64,000 nucleotides of DNA from Rahnella inusitata_A. Lineage in GTDB: Bacteria; Pseudomonadota; Gammaproteobacteria; Enterobacterales; Enterobacteriaceae. Both the position numbers and the translations under genes were made by a program. The stretch spans positions 434,001 through 498,000 of the forward strand of contig NZ_CBCPJJ010000009.1 in NCBI RefSeq assembly GCF_965118895.1. The letters run 5' to 3'. Positions 44,515 through 54,043 of this stretch are shown piece by piece (the first letter of the stretch is position 1; each line of letters begins with the position of its first letter). The notes beneath the pieces are model-generated. The model did no database searches and was not told where the DNA came from. It worked only from the letters and a program-made list of their open reading frames with translations.

Positions 44515-46287
44515 ATGAGCAATAAACGTGAGAAGGTCGATGCAGTAATCGTCGGCCTCGGATGGGCCGGTTCGTTGATGGCGAATGAGCTGACGCTGGC
44601 GGGGCTGAATGTCGTGGCGATTGAGCGCGGCTCATGGCGCGACACCAGTAATGATTTCCCGACCACCATTGATACTGACGAGCTGCGTTTCGTCAGCCGC
44701 CGCGCGATCATGCAGCCGACGGCGGTGGAAACCCTGACGTTTCGTAACAATCCTATCCAGCAGGCGCTGCCGCTGCGCGAATTCAACACCTATCAGTTCG
44801 GCATGAACGTCGGCGGTGCGGGCACCCACTGGAACGGCATGACCTGGCGCTTTCTGCCGTACGATTTCCAGAGCTACAGCCAGACGGTGGAGCGCTACGG
44901 CAAAGAGAAATTCCTCGACGGGATGCAGGTGCAGGACTGGGGCGTCACCTATGATGACATCGAACCTTTCTACGACAAATTTGAACGCTACGCCGGGACG
45001 TCCGGTAAAGCGGGCAATATCAAAGGGCAGAAGATCGAAGGCGGTAACGTGTTTGAAGGCCCGCGCAGCCGCGATTATCCGCTGCCGCCGCTTAAGCGCA
45101 CCGAGCTGTCGATGATTTTCGACAAAGCCACCCGTGAGATGGGCTATCACCCGTTTGCTGTACCGGCGGGCAACACTTCCGGCGCGTATACCAACCCGCT
45201 GGGAGTGAATATGGCGCCGTGCACCTACTGCGGCTACTGCGAGTTCTTCGGCTGCGGTAACTGGTCTAAGAGTAGCCCGAATGCCTGCATTTTGCCTGCG
45301 GTCATGCAGCGCCCTAACTTCACGGTGATCACTGAATCTGAAGTGCTGCGTGTCAATAAAGCCGCCGACGGCAAAACCGCCACCGGCGTGACCTTCATCG
45401 GCAGCGATGGCGTGGTGTGGGAGCAACCGGCGGATATCGTGGTGATTTCTGCTTACCAGATGGACAACGTGCGTCTGATGCTGCTTTCGGGCATTGGCCA
45501 GCCTTACGATCACAAAACCGGCGAAGGCGTGGTGGGGCGTAACTATGCCTATCAGACCGTGTCCGGCGCGGGTTTCTTCTTTGAAGATGAAATGATGAAT
45601 CCGTTCATCGGTGCCGGTGCATTGTCGCAGGCGATTGACGATTTCAACGGCGACAACTTCGATCACACCGGTCACGATTTCATCGGCGGTGGTGTGGCGC
45701 TGGTGCACTCCACCAATGGCCGTCCGATCGGCTATTCCAATAACGTCCCGCCGGGCACGCCGCGCTGGGGTGCAGACTGGAAAAAAGCGGTCAAACACAG
45801 CTATCAGAACTACAACAACGTTTATTGCATGGGGAACAGTTACCCGCACCGCGATGTGTTCCTCGATCTCGATCCAGACTATAAGGACCGCCACGGCCAG
45901 CCTCTGCTGCGTGTGACCTTCGACTGGATCGAAAACGATAAGCGCTCCGGCAAATTCATGGCCGACCGTTCGGAAGAAATTGCCCACGCGATGGGTGCGA
46001 AAACTGTCGTGCGTCAGGAACCGACGGCGAAACCGTTCTCGCCGATGGACAACCTTTCTTCGCACACCACCGGGGGGGCGTGCATGGGCGACAATCCAAA
46101 AACCAGTGCCGTAAACCGCTATCTGCAAAGCTGGGATGTGCATAACGTCTTTGTGTGTGGGGCATCGGCCTTCGCCAATAACGGCGGATACAACCCGACC
46201 GGTACTGTGGGCGCGCTGACGCTGTGGGCAGCGGAAGCCATCAAAACTCAGTATCTGAAATCTCCAGGTCCGCTGGTGAGGGTTTAA
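44515..46287 (+). CDS. GMC-type FAD flavoprotein, dehydrogenase large subunit
   Basis: 590 residues. The Rossmann motif VIVGLGWAGSLMANEL lies at about residues 11-26, with GGAGTHWNGM downstream and the C-terminal GMC pattern TTGGACMGDNP and GYNPTGTVGAL. A cysteine array C236-x2-C239-x2-C242-x4-C247 (PCTYCGYCEFFGCG) likely holds the 3Fe-4S cluster known from this enzyme family. There is no own signal peptide, so export would depend on the Tat-tagged small subunit. Catalyses substrate oxidation in the periplasm and passes electrons to the cytochrome c subunit. Confidence 0.9.
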   Translation: MSNKREKVDAVIVGLGWAGSLMANELTLAGLNVVAIERGSWRDTSNDFPTTIDTDELRFVSRRAIMQPTAVETLTFRNNPIQQALPLREFNTYQFGMNVGGAGTHWNGMTWRFLPYDFQSYSQTVERYGKEKFLDGMQVQDWGVTYDDIEPFYDKFERYAGTSGKAGNIKGQKIEGGNVFEGPRSRDYPLPPLKRTELSMIFDKATREMGYHPFAVPAGNTSGAYTNPLGVNMAPCTYCGYCEFFGCGNWSKSSPNACILPAVMQRPNFTVITESEVLRVNKAADGKTATGVTFIGSDGVVWEQPADIVVISAYQMDNVRLMLLSGIGQPYDHKTGEGVVGRNYAYQTVSGAGFFFEDEMMNPFIGAGALSQAIDDFNGDNFDHTGHDFIGGGVALVHSTNGRPIGYSNNVPPGTPRWGADWKKAVKHSYQNYNNVYCMGNSYPHRDVFLDLDPDYKDRHGQPLLRVTFDWIENDKRSGKFMADRSEEIAHAMGAKTVVRQEPTAKPFSPMDNLSSHTTGGACMGDNPKTSAVNRYLQSWDVHNVFVCGASAFANNGGYNPTGTVGALTLWAAEAIKTQYLKSPGPLVRV

Positions 46288-46289
46288 TC

Positions 46290-47600
46290 ATGAGCGTGAA
46301 GAAAAAATTTGCGGTTCTTGTGGGCGTGGTCGCCCTTGGCGGCCTGGTTTTTGTCGGTTACAAAATTGGCCACAATTCGATTCAGTCCGGAGAATTTCAG
46401 GCACCGGCTGCGGCGACGATGATCGGTAAAACCGCTATCGAACGGGGTAAATATCTGGCGCTCGCCGGTGACTGCGTTGCCTGTCATACCGCGCCGGGCG
46501 GCGGTAAACCTTTTGCCGGTGGTTACGGCCTGAACACGCCATTTGGCACGATTTACGCCACCAACATCACATCGGATAAAGAAACCGGTATCGGTGGGTG
46601 GACCGATCAGCAGTTTATTAATGCGGTGCGAAATGGCAAGGGTATCAATGGCGAAAATCTCTATCCGGCAATGCCTTACAACGTTTACGCCAAAGTCAGC
46701 GATCAGGATCTGAAAGACATTAAAGCCTACCTGGACCAGGTGCCAGCGGTGCATTACGATGGCCCGAAAACTGACCTGCCGTTCCCGTATAACATTCGCC
46801 TGATGATGTTCGGCTGGAACCTGCTGTTCCTCGATACCGCACCGTTTGAAGCGGATCCGGCTCAGTCGGCGGAGTGGAACCGTGGCGCGTATCTGGTGGA
46901 AGGGCTGGGGCATTGTACGTCGTGTCACACGGCGAAAAATCCGCTGGGCGGCGATAACTTTGGTGTGCATTTGCAGGGCGGTGAATTGCAGGGCTGGTTT
47001 GCCCCGGAAATTACCGGCAATACCCGTCAGGGCATTGGCGACTGGGGAACAGACGAGGTGGTTCAGTACCTGAAAACCGGGGCTAACGCCCGCACCGTGG
47101 CTTCCGGGCCGATGGCCGAAGCGGTGACCAACTCGCTTCAGCATCTGTCGGATTCCGATCTGCACGCCATTGCGGTTTACCTGAAAAGTTTACCCGGCAG
47201 CAAAGATGCGTCGACGCCACTGGCGGCCAGCCCGGCGATGACCAGTGGCAAGGCCCTCTACGCGGATAACTGCGCGGCCTGTCACCAGAATTCCGGTGAA
47301 GGCGTACGCAACATGGTGCCGGCGCTGAAGGGTAACAACGGGGTGCAAGCCAGCGCACCGACCAACATCCTGCACGTACTGATGAACGGCGGGCAGGGAG
47401 CTGCAACGGCCAGCAATCCAACCAGCGCCGACATGCCTGAATTTGGCTGGAAACTGACCGACAGGCAGATGGCGGATGTGAGTACCTACATCCGTAACGC
47501 GTGGGGCAATCAGGCCCCGGCCGTCAGCGAGGAAGAAGTTACACAGGCGCGTAAAACTCAGGGCGGTGCAATGGCGCTGCAGAACCCGCAGCATCACTAA
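46290..47600 (+). CDS. Tri-haem cytochrome c subunit of the dehydrogenase
   Basis: 436 residues from ATG 46290, two bases after the flavoprotein stop. N-terminal membrane anchor or signal (KKKFAVLVGVVALGGLVFVGY). Three CxxCH haem sites: CVACH near residue 62, CTSCH near 210 and CAACH near 328. It transfers electrons from the flavoprotein to ubiquinone in the inner membrane. Completes the three-gene operon. Confidence 0.93.
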   Translation: MSVKKKFAVLVGVVALGGLVFVGYKIGHNSIQSGEFQAPAAATMIGKTAIERGKYLALAGDCVACHTAPGGGKPFAGGYGLNTPFGTIYATNITSDKETGIGGWTDQQFINAVRNGKGINGENLYPAMPYNVYAKVSDQDLKDIKAYLDQVPAVHYDGPKTDLPFPYNIRLMMFGWNLLFLDTAPFEADPAQSAEWNRGAYLVEGLGHCTSCHTAKNPLGGDNFGVHLQGGELQGWFAPEITGNTRQGIGDWGTDEVVQYLKTGANARTVASGPMAEAVTNSLQHLSDSDLHAIAVYLKSLPGSKDASTPLAASPAMTSGKALYADNCAACHQNSGEGVRNMVPALKGNNGVQASAPTNILHVLMNGGQGAATASNPTSADMPEFGWKLTDRQMADVSTYIRNAWGNQAPAVSEEEVTQARKTQGGAMALQNPQHH

Positions 47601-47632
47601 ACTGCTTTCACCGTTAAACTGAAGCTGTAACT

Positions 47633-47658
47633 GAGCCCCGTAAGGGGCTCTTTTATTT
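47633..47658 (+). terminator. Terminator of the dehydrogenase operon
   Basis: GAGCCCC-GTAA-GGGGCTC followed by TTTTATTT, 33 bases past the cytochrome stop. Confidence 0.9.
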
Positions 47659-47933
47659 GATATTTATTGGTTTGGTCAATGCAAATTTCGCAGGTATAGA
47701 TACATAAATATTCGTGTATTAAACGAGTAATAAATTGATTTGAGGTGGATATTCATACAGTGCAAACTGCCTGCAGATTAAGGATGTCTGAACAGGGAAA
47801 TTTACGTGAAGGATAACAACGCATGTACCAACTCAGAACAATGGATATCTCGCCCGTCAATCCGATGCTCTATTTGCCTGGCGCGCCAGTCTGTCCGGAA
47901 GAACCTAAGGGAAAAATGCAAAGGAGGAAGTTA

Positions 47934-48389
47934 ATGCAAAACCAGATCAATAATATCGAAAAACAAGGGATCAAAAACGGCGAGGAAATCGCCAGCCTGA
48001 ATCTCAGAATGGGGAAGGTCGAACAGCAGGTTAGCAAGCTGACTGACGTTGTCACTGACACCAATCTGCGCGTGGGTAAGCTTGAACAACAGGTATGTCA
48101 TATCAAGGAAGTGGTGACGGAGATGAATGTTCGTGTGGAGGCGCGCTTTGAAAAAATCGATCAGCGTTTCGACAAGATTGATCAACGTTTCGAAAAGATA
48201 GATCAACGTTTCGCCAGAATGGATGAAAGGTTCAGTGCTCTTGACGTAGCCGTGACAAAAATCCCCGCGATATTTGCTGAAAACGCGATGAAGCAGAGTC
48301 AGAGTTTAATTCGGGTGATCCAGTGGATTGTCAGTCTTATGGTGGTGTTGGTGGGCGTCACGTTTACCGCAGCCCGTTACATCCATTAA
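47934..48389 (+). CDS. Coiled-coil protein with C-terminal membrane anchor and heptad repeats
   Basis: 151 residues from ATG 47934, which has a near-perfect AGGAGG 7 bases upstream; a longer frame from 47823 is open but less likely. The body is a predicted coiled coil (LNLRMGKVEQQVSKL). It contains almost perfect 7-residue repeats of the form RFxKIDQ between about residues 71 and 98, encoded by 21-base DNA repeats at 48148-48230. A hydrophobic segment near the C-terminus (VIQWIVSLMVVLVGVTF) would anchor it in the membrane. No enzymatic domain; function unknown. Confidence 0.75.
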   Translation: MQNQINNIEKQGIKNGEEIASLNLRMGKVEQQVSKLTDVVTDTNLRVGKLEQQVCHIKEVVTEMNVRVEARFEKIDQRFDKIDQRFEKIDQRFARMDERFSALDVAVTKIPAIFAENAMKQSQSLIRVIQWIVSLMVVLVGVTFTAARYIH

Positions 48390-48584
48390 ATTTCATAAAC
48401 AGGCCCGAAAATGGCCAGTCTCTTTGCGTGGGGGATTGGCTGTATCAACAGAGTCTTCAATAACGGCTATAATATAGACAGGTCGCCACCTTCTCTGTGC
48501 CCCTGTGAGACAAGATATCCGGGCATTACCGAAGGCTTATTTTCGAACGCCGCTGGCGGCTTTCGGCGTACAAGGGGGTGTTTC

Positions 48585-49175
48585 ATGGTAAATCATGTCT
48601 GGGGGCTGATGTCCCATCCCGGTCCCGAACTGCAACAAATCCAGCGTGAACGGGAAACTGTATCACACGTGTATTCTCACCATGTGCTGCTGATGGCACT
48701 GATCCCGGTGGTCTGTTCCTTTATCGGTACAACACAGCTTGGCTGGAATTTCGGTGACGGACAGAAACTGCTGGTTTCCATGTTCACCGCATCTTATATC
48801 GCCGTTATTTTTTATGTTCTGATGCTCGGCGCTGTCGCCCTGATGGGGCGGATCATCTACTGGATGGCGCGTCGCTATGACAGCCGTCCGACGCTCAACA
48901 GCTGTATTGTGTTCGCCGGCTACGTTGCCACACCGATGTTCCTCAGCGGTATTGTCGCGTTGTATCCGATGGTCTGGTTATGCCTGTTCGTCGGGATTAT
49001 TGGCCTGTGCTACAGCGGTTATCTGCTGTATCTCGGTATTCCTAACTTCCTCAATATTGACCGCCGCGAAGGCTTCCTGTTCTCCAGCTCAACGCTGGCC
49101 ATGGGGGTTCTGGTTCTCGAATTATTGCTCGCGCTGACGGTATTGATGTGGGGTTATGGCACGAAGTTATTTTAA
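48585..49175 (+). CDS. yohC: YIP1-family inner-membrane protein YohC
   Basis: 196 residues from ATG 48585 (GGGGG upstream). The N-terminus NHVWGLMSHPGPELQQI, SHHVLLMALIPVVCSFIG, TQLGWNFGDG and YLLYLGIPNFLNI match E. coli YohC from memory. Five hydrophobic segments. Its physiological role is not established. Same neighbourhood as in E. coli (pbpG, yohP, yohC, dld). Confidence 0.9.
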   Translation: MVNHVWGLMSHPGPELQQIQRERETVSHVYSHHVLLMALIPVVCSFIGTTQLGWNFGDGQKLLVSMFTASYIAVIFYVLMLGAVALMGRIIYWMARRYDSRPTLNSCIVFAGYVATPMFLSGIVALYPMVWLCLFVGIIGLCYSGYLLYLGIPNFLNIDRREGFLFSSSTLAMGVLVLELLLALTVLMWGYGTKLF

Positions 49176-49200
49176 CGTTTAACAGATGAAGTCGCTTTGC

Positions 49201-49304
49201 TCCCACCCCAACCCTGCGAAGCGCAGGGTTGGGGTGGGCTATTCAAGGCATCTTAATCGCCATAACCCATCCCAGCCTTCCGTTGATGAGTAGGGAGGGA
49301 GAAA
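49201..49304. repeat. GC-rich palindromic repeat between yohC and dld
   Basis: CCCACCCCAACCCTGCGAAGCGCAGGGTTGGGGTGGG forms a long hairpin (shown here as arms CCCACCCCAACCCTGCG / CGCAGGGTTGGGGTGGG). It is followed by a diverged stretch, TAACCCATCCCAGCC...AGGGAGGGAGA, related to the right half of the repeat at 23512. It lies between converging genes and could serve as a bidirectional transcription stop. Confidence 0.65.
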
Positions 49305-49328
49305 AGTCATGCAATCCCGACCAGCGAA

Positions 49329-51020
49329 TTACTCCCGCCAGTTCTTGAGTTTGCTGGTTTTGCCAATCCCGGGATTGAAGCTGTTGGTCGGATCGGCCTG
49401 CCGGTAAAATTCCTTCAGATGAGGTTTCGCCAGATAAAGATGCCCGACGTTATGCTCGGCGGGATATTCTGCGCCCTTGGCATCGAGCAATTCTAACATC
49501 CGATGTTTGAGGGCTTTGCTGTCAGCGCCTTTTTTGACGATGTAATCCTGATGGAAAACGTGGCACATGAAATGCCCGTAATAGAGTTTTGCAACCAGCT
49601 GGTTGTCGATCTCCTCCGGCAAGGTTTCAAACCACTCGCGGTCGTTTCGGCGCAGTGCGATATCCAGCGCCAGAATATCTTCCACCTCTTTTTCATGCAC
49701 CGCGTGATAACGCACGGCAGCACCGGCTGCGGCAAAGCGATGCAGGAACGCTTTCTTGCCTTCGTCGGCGGAACAGATAAAGAAATCCCCCTGACCATCG
49801 CTGAAGAAACGGGTCAGGAAGTTGCGTGCCTCATCGATGCCTGGACCAGACATTTTCAGCAGCAGATGATGTTCAAAGCGGTCGCGGTATTGCTTCATAC
49901 GTGGCGGGAGATGATTAGGCAGGGCTTTACTCAGGCACTGCATCACGCGGTCGCTGAAGTTTTTCGGCAGGAAAGGGACTTTGCTGATATGCGCGTCAAA
50001 TTTGCCTTTAGCGGTAAACATATCCGGCATTTTATCGGTGCCGAGTTTGTCGATCATCATGAACGTGTCTTTGCCGTAGACTTCGGTGATATCAAAAATA
50101 TCGCGATGCATATATTCGCCCGCCACCGGCAGATTGGTGAAATCACGCAGGATCTGACGGCGCAGTTCGGTCAGAACATCGGTGTTGTTGGTGCCGATAT
50201 AAAACACTTGCTGCTGGGTTTCGGCCGGGAAAGTGTCCAGACGCACCGCAAATACTGCCAGCTTTCCGGCGCAGCCTGAGGCCTCAAACAACCTGCGCTC
50301 ATCGGCGTTAAAGCGCGATGGCGTATCGGCATCCACTTCGCGCACGCGTTCTGCATAATCGTGATCCGATGCCAGCCGCTGATCGTGCTGGATGTCGGCC
50401 TCGTGATAATCGGCCCGCTCCAGACGGCTCAGGATCTCTTCCGGCGTTTTACCAAGATTAATGCCCAGATGATTAATCAGCCGTAGTTCGCCGTGCTCAT
50501 CTATCTGTGCATAAAGCGCCATTTCGGTATAGGCCGGGCCGCGCTTAACCAGCGAACCGCCTGAATTATTGCAGATCCCGCCGACGACAGACGCACCGAT
50601 GCACGAAGATCCGATGACCGAGTGCGGTTCGCGGTTATACGGCTTGAGCATTTTTTCCAGTTTGTAGAGCGTGCTGCCGGGGAAACCTACTACCTGATGG
50701 CCGCCATTGAGCAGTTGGATCTGATCCAGCTTCAGGGTGCTGAAAATCACAATATCGCGATCGTAATCCTCGCCGCTGGGTGTTGATCCCTCGGTGAGAC
50801 CGGTATTGGCGGCCTGCATAATGACAATTTTGTCCGCGGCGATGCAGGCTTTCAGCAGTTGCCACTGCTGCAGCAACGTTTGAGGGAAAACGACCGCCAG
50901 CGCTTTGCCGCCACCGGAGCGAAAACCCTTCCGGTAGCGCTCGGTGTTACTGTCTCCGGTGAGGACATGGCGGCTGCCGGCAATCTCTTTCAATGCGGCG
51001 ATGAGTGTCTGATTATCCAT
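49329..51020 (-). CDS. dld: Quinone-dependent D-lactate dehydrogenase
   Basis: 563 residues from ATG 51020 (GGAAG upstream). FAD-linked peripheral membrane enzyme oxidising D-lactate to pyruvate with electrons to quinone. FAD-binding region FPQTLLQQWQLLKAC, GLTEGSTPSGEDYDRDIVI, and IGASVVGGICNNSGGS are characteristic. The C-terminal Dld membrane-binding domain includes EHNVGHLYLAKPHLKEFYR and the last segment NSFNPGIGKTSK. Length close to E. coli Dld (571). Divergent from the phn genes. Confidence 0.96.
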   Translation of the reverse strand: MDNQTLIAALKEIAGSRHVLTGDSNTERYRKGFRSGGGKALAVVFPQTLLQQWQLLKACIAADKIVIMQAANTGLTEGSTPSGEDYDRDIVIFSTLKLDQIQLLNGGHQVVGFPGSTLYKLEKMLKPYNREPHSVIGSSCIGASVVGGICNNSGGSLVKRGPAYTEMALYAQIDEHGELRLINHLGINLGKTPEEILSRLERADYHEADIQHDQRLASDHDYAERVREVDADTPSRFNADERRLFEASGCAGKLAVFAVRLDTFPAETQQQVFYIGTNNTDVLTELRRQILRDFTNLPVAGEYMHRDIFDITEVYGKDTFMMIDKLGTDKMPDMFTAKGKFDAHISKVPFLPKNFSDRVMQCLSKALPNHLPPRMKQYRDRFEHHLLLKMSGPGIDEARNFLTRFFSDGQGDFFICSADEGKKAFLHRFAAAGAAVRYHAVHEKEVEDILALDIALRRNDREWFETLPEEIDNQLVAKLYYGHFMCHVFHQDYIVKKGADSKALKHRMLELLDAKGAEYPAEHNVGHLYLAKPHLKEFYRQADPTNSFNPGIGKTSKLKNWRE

Positions 51021-51098
51021 TTCATCTTCCTTTTTTGACGTGATGCGCATTTGGCACCCTCCAATCATAGACTTAATCTCGTCTCTTTTTGTCACGCG

Positions 51099-51145
51099 CT
51101 GTCCATTAAATCGTCATTGATGTGTCATAAAACTCGCGCTTAATG
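51099..51145 (+). promoter_or_regulatory. Pho-box-like repeats and promoter upstream of phnC
   Basis: TCGTCAT (51111-51117)-TGAT-GTGTCAT (51122-51128) has the 7-4-7 layout of the PhoB box CTGTCAT-N4-CTGTCAT. A third repeat CTGTCCA lies at 51099. A -10 candidate TTAATG (51140-51145) is 11 bases downstream, the usual PhoB distance. This supports induction under phosphate limitation. Confidence 0.6.
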
Positions 51146-51181
51146 AACGCCAGATAATGAAAGCAACCGAGAGACAGCATC

Positions 51182-52018
51182 ATGGCGCAGGCACAACTTA
51201 AGCTGGCACAGGCTGAATATCCTCAGGCCGGGCCGCAGCATCTGAACAAAGTACTCGACGTCAAAGGCCTGGTGAAATCCTATAAATCCGGTCAGCGCGT
51301 CCTGAATGACATTAATTTTGATCTCCATGCCGGTGAGTTTGTCGCGGTTATTGGCCGTTCCGGCGCGGGGAAATCCACGCTGTTGCACGTCCTCAACGGT
51401 ACCATTCCGTTAACCGAAGGCAGCGTGGTGTGTCATTACGAAAATGGTGAACAACAGCAACTGGCGGGGCTGACCGGTAAAGCGCTGCGCCGCTGGCGCT
51501 CAGGGTGCGGCATGATTTTTCAGGATTTCTGTCTGGTACCGCGTCTTGATGTGCTGACCAATGTTCTGCTCGGACGTCTCAGCCATACTTCCACATTCAA
51601 ATCCTTTTTTAATCAGTTTGATGACGAAGACCGCGCGCGCGCGATTTCACTGCTCGAATGGTTGCACATGTTGCCGCATGCGTTACAGCGCGCTGAAAAC
51701 CTTTCCGGCGGTCAGATGCAGCGCGTGGCGATTTGCCGTGCGCTGATGCAAAACCCCAAAATTCTGCTGGCCGATGAGCCCGTCGCCTCGCTCGATCCGA
51801 AAAATACCCTGCGTATCATGAATGCGCTGAAGAAAGTCAGCGAAGAAAATATCGCGGTAATGGTTAATTTACATTCAGTCGAACTGGTGAAAGATTATTG
51901 CACCCGCGTCATTGGCATTGCCAAAGGGCAGATTATTTTCGATGGTCACCCGGATCAGTTAACTGACGGGATTCTGCATCAGTTATACGGTGAAGAGCAC
52001 GAAGCGGTGAACAGCTAA
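51182..52018 (+). CDS. phnC: Phosphonate-type ABC transporter ATP-binding protein
   Basis: 278 residues. Walker A GRSGAGKST near residue 58, signature LSGGQMQRVAI, Walker B ILLADEPVASLDP and H-loop MVNLHSVEL are typical of PhnC. It energises uptake of phosphonate or another phosphorus oxyanion through the two PhnE-like permeases. The first gene of phnCDEE, preceded by a Pho-box-like sequence. No carbon-phosphorus lyase genes are present in the window. Confidence 0.92.
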   Translation: MAQAQLKLAQAEYPQAGPQHLNKVLDVKGLVKSYKSGQRVLNDINFDLHAGEFVAVIGRSGAGKSTLLHVLNGTIPLTEGSVVCHYENGEQQQLAGLTGKALRRWRSGCGMIFQDFCLVPRLDVLTNVLLGRLSHTSTFKSFFNQFDDEDRARAISLLEWLHMLPHALQRAENLSGGQMQRVAICRALMQNPKILLADEPVASLDPKNTLRIMNALKKVSEENIAVMVNLHSVELVKDYCTRVIGIAKGQIIFDGHPDQLTDGILHQLYGEEHEAVNS

Positions 52019-52086
52019 AATATAACGTTATTAATTTTGCAGTCCTTATTTCTACTTTCTCTCAATCTACACAAGGTCACCATTAC

Positions 52087-53019
52087 ATGAAGAAGTTATT
52101 ACGTCTGGCAGTCTTTGTAGCAGGTTCTTTTACCGCAATGCACAGCATGGCAGAAGATGCGCCGAAAGAATTAAATATGGGTATTTTGGGCGGGCAAAAT
52201 GCCACTCAGCAAATCGGTGATAATCAGTGCGTCAAAGATTTCTTCGATAAAGAATTAAATGTCGATACCAAACTGCGTAATTCCTCTGATTACTCTGGTG
52301 TCATTCAGGGGTTATTAGGTAAGAAAGTGGATATGGTATTAAGCATGTCACCTTCGTCTTTCGCCTCTGTCTATATTAATAACCCGAAAGCCGTAGACCT
52401 GGTTGGTATTGTTATCGACGATACGGATAAATCCCGCGGTTATCATTCCGTTGTTGTTGTTAAAGCCGACAGCCCTTATCAGAAACTGTCTGACCTGAAA
52501 GGTAAATCATTCGGCTTCGCTGACCCGGATTCCACTTCCGGTTACCTGATCCCGAACCAGACTTTCAAGAAAGAATTTGGCGGCACCACTGACAATAAAT
52601 ATAACAACTTCTTCTCCAGCGTGACCTTCTCCGGCGGTCATGAGCAGGATATCCTTGGCGTGCTGAACGGCCAGTTCGAAGGCGCCGTGACCTGGGCTTC
52701 AATGATAGGCGATCGTGAAACCGGTTATACCTCCGGCGCATTCAACCGCATGATCCGCATGGACCATCCGGATTTGATGAAGAAAATCCGTATTATTTGG
52801 GAATCTCCGCTGATCCCTAACGGCCCGATTTTAGTGCGCAGCGATCTGCCGCCAGCCTTTAAAGCCAAACTGGTTTCTGCCATTAAGAAACTGGATAAAG
52901 AAGACCACGCCTGCTTCGTAAAAGCAGTCGGTGGTAAACAGCATATCGGCGAAACGTCACTGGCGGAATATCAGCAGATTATTGATATGAAACGCGAACT
53001 GACGAAAGGCGGTCGTTAA
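52087..53019 (+). CDS. phnD: Phosphonate-type periplasmic binding protein
   Basis: 310 residues with signal peptide (cleavage near SMAEDAPK). PhnD-like features: LNMGILGGQNATQQI at the mature N-terminus, DYSGVIQGLLGKKVDMV, the anion-binding loop FADPDSTSGYLIP and VTFSGGHEQDILGVLNG. Binds the substrate (phosphonate, phosphite or related) for PhnC/PhnE. AT-rich codons are noticeable at its 5' end compared with neighbours. Confidence 0.9.
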   Translation: MKKLLRLAVFVAGSFTAMHSMAEDAPKELNMGILGGQNATQQIGDNQCVKDFFDKELNVDTKLRNSSDYSGVIQGLLGKKVDMVLSMSPSSFASVYINNPKAVDLVGIVIDDTDKSRGYHSVVVVKADSPYQKLSDLKGKSFGFADPDSTSGYLIPNQTFKKEFGGTTDNKYNNFFSSVTFSGGHEQDILGVLNGQFEGAVTWASMIGDRETGYTSGAFNRMIRMDHPDLMKKIRIIWESPLIPNGPILVRSDLPPAFKAKLVSAIKKLDKEDHACFVKAVGGKQHIGETSLAEYQQIIDMKRELTKGGR

Positions 53020-53041
53020 GCTTTAGCTTCTCTTCTGTGAA

Positions 53042-53153
53042 TGGGGAGGCCGGGGTGGGGTATTAATGGCAATTCAGTAAGCGAATGCTTTTATCATTAA
53101 TGTCGTGGTAATACCCGCTCCTGACCTCCCCCCTCGCAGGGAGAGGAATAATG
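53042..53153. repeat. GC-rich palindromic repeat inserted between phnD and phnE
   Basis: GGGGAGGCCGGGGTGGGGTA at 53043-53062 leads into TTAATGGCAA, and the segment ends CTGACCTCCCCCCTCGCAGG, followed by GAGAGG. The left end is the near-exact reverse complement of the right end of the repeat at 23512. It separates phnD from phnE and supplies the GTG codon of the longest phnE frame. Confidence 0.8.
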
Positions 53154-53179
53154 ACTATCTGAAAATCGGAAATATTATT

Positions 53180-54043
53180 TTGAATAAAGACTTCAACCGT
53201 TATTATCAACAGATACGCGGTAAGCAAAAGCGGGAAGCGCTGATCTGGTCCGGGATTATGCTGATCTTATATCTGTGGTCTGGCAATGTTTCCGAACTGA
53301 ATCTTAAAACCATTATTGTCTCCGCTCCGAGTTTCTTAGATTATATTCGCGAAACGGTGCCGGTATTGCACTGGTCTTTATTATTCGCCGACGGACATAC
53401 GGAAGGTTCATTTGCCTATTGGGGTTACAGGCTGAATATTCAGTTGCCGTTGATTTGGGAAACTATTCAGCTGGCGCTTTCCTCGACGATTTTATCCACC
53501 GCGCTGGCTGTGCTGCTGGCTTTTCTCGCCGCCAATAATACCGATTCGCCTAAATGGCTGAAATTCAGTATCCGCACGTTTGTCGCGTTCTTGCGCACCA
53601 TGCCGGAGCTGGCCTGGGCGGTCATGTGCGTGATGGCGTTTGGCGTCGGTGCTATTCCGGGCTTTATCGCGCTGACGTTACACACCGTCGGCAGTCTCAC
53701 CAAGCTGTTCTACGAATCCATTGAAACTGCCTCGGATAAACCGGTGCGCGGACTGCGTGCTTGTGGCGCAGGGCGGCTACAGCGGATGCGCTTCGCCATG
53801 TGGCCTCAGGTTAAACCGATTTTTCTGTCTTACAGCTTTATGCGACTGGAAATTAATTTCCGCCAGTCGACGATCCTCGGTCTGGTAGGTGCCGGTGGCA
53901 TCGGGCAGGAGCTGATGACTTCAATTAAACTCGATCGTTACGATCAGGTCAGCATGACCTTGCTGCTGATTATTCTGGTGGTGTCGGCGATGGATTATCT
54001 TTCAGGCAAACTGCGCAAACGCGTGGTGGAGGGCACTTTCTGA
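53180..54043 (+). CDS. phnE: Phosphonate-type ABC transporter permease, first PhnE
   Basis: The frame is open from GTG 53105, but its first ~18 codons lie within the inserted repeat. A more natural start is TTG 53180 (LNKDFNRYYQQIR) with GGAA upstream; the true start is unsettled. About 287 residues, five or six membrane segments, and the permease EAA-like loop RGLRACGAGRLQRMRFAMWP. VGAGGIGQELMTSI near the end is typical of PhnE. Ends one base into the start of the second permease. Confidence 0.85.
   Translation: MNKDFNRYYQQIRGKQKREALIWSGIMLILYLWSGNVSELNLKTIIVSAPSFLDYIRETVPVLHWSLLFADGHTEGSFAYWGYRLNIQLPLIWETIQLALSSTILSTALAVLLAFLAANNTDSPKWLKFSIRTFVAFLRTMPELAWAVMCVMAFGVGAIPGFIALTLHTVGSLTKLFYESIETASDKPVRGLRACGAGRLQRMRFAMWPQVKPIFLSYSFMRLEINFRQSTILGLVGAGGIGQELMTSIKLDRYDQVSMTLLLIILVVSAMDYLSGKLRKRVVEGTF

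Noticed and set aside
48148..48230. Possible CRISPR-like 21-base repeats
   Set aside because: The repeats are in frame inside a coiled-coil gene, without unique spacers; no CRISPR array is present in the window.
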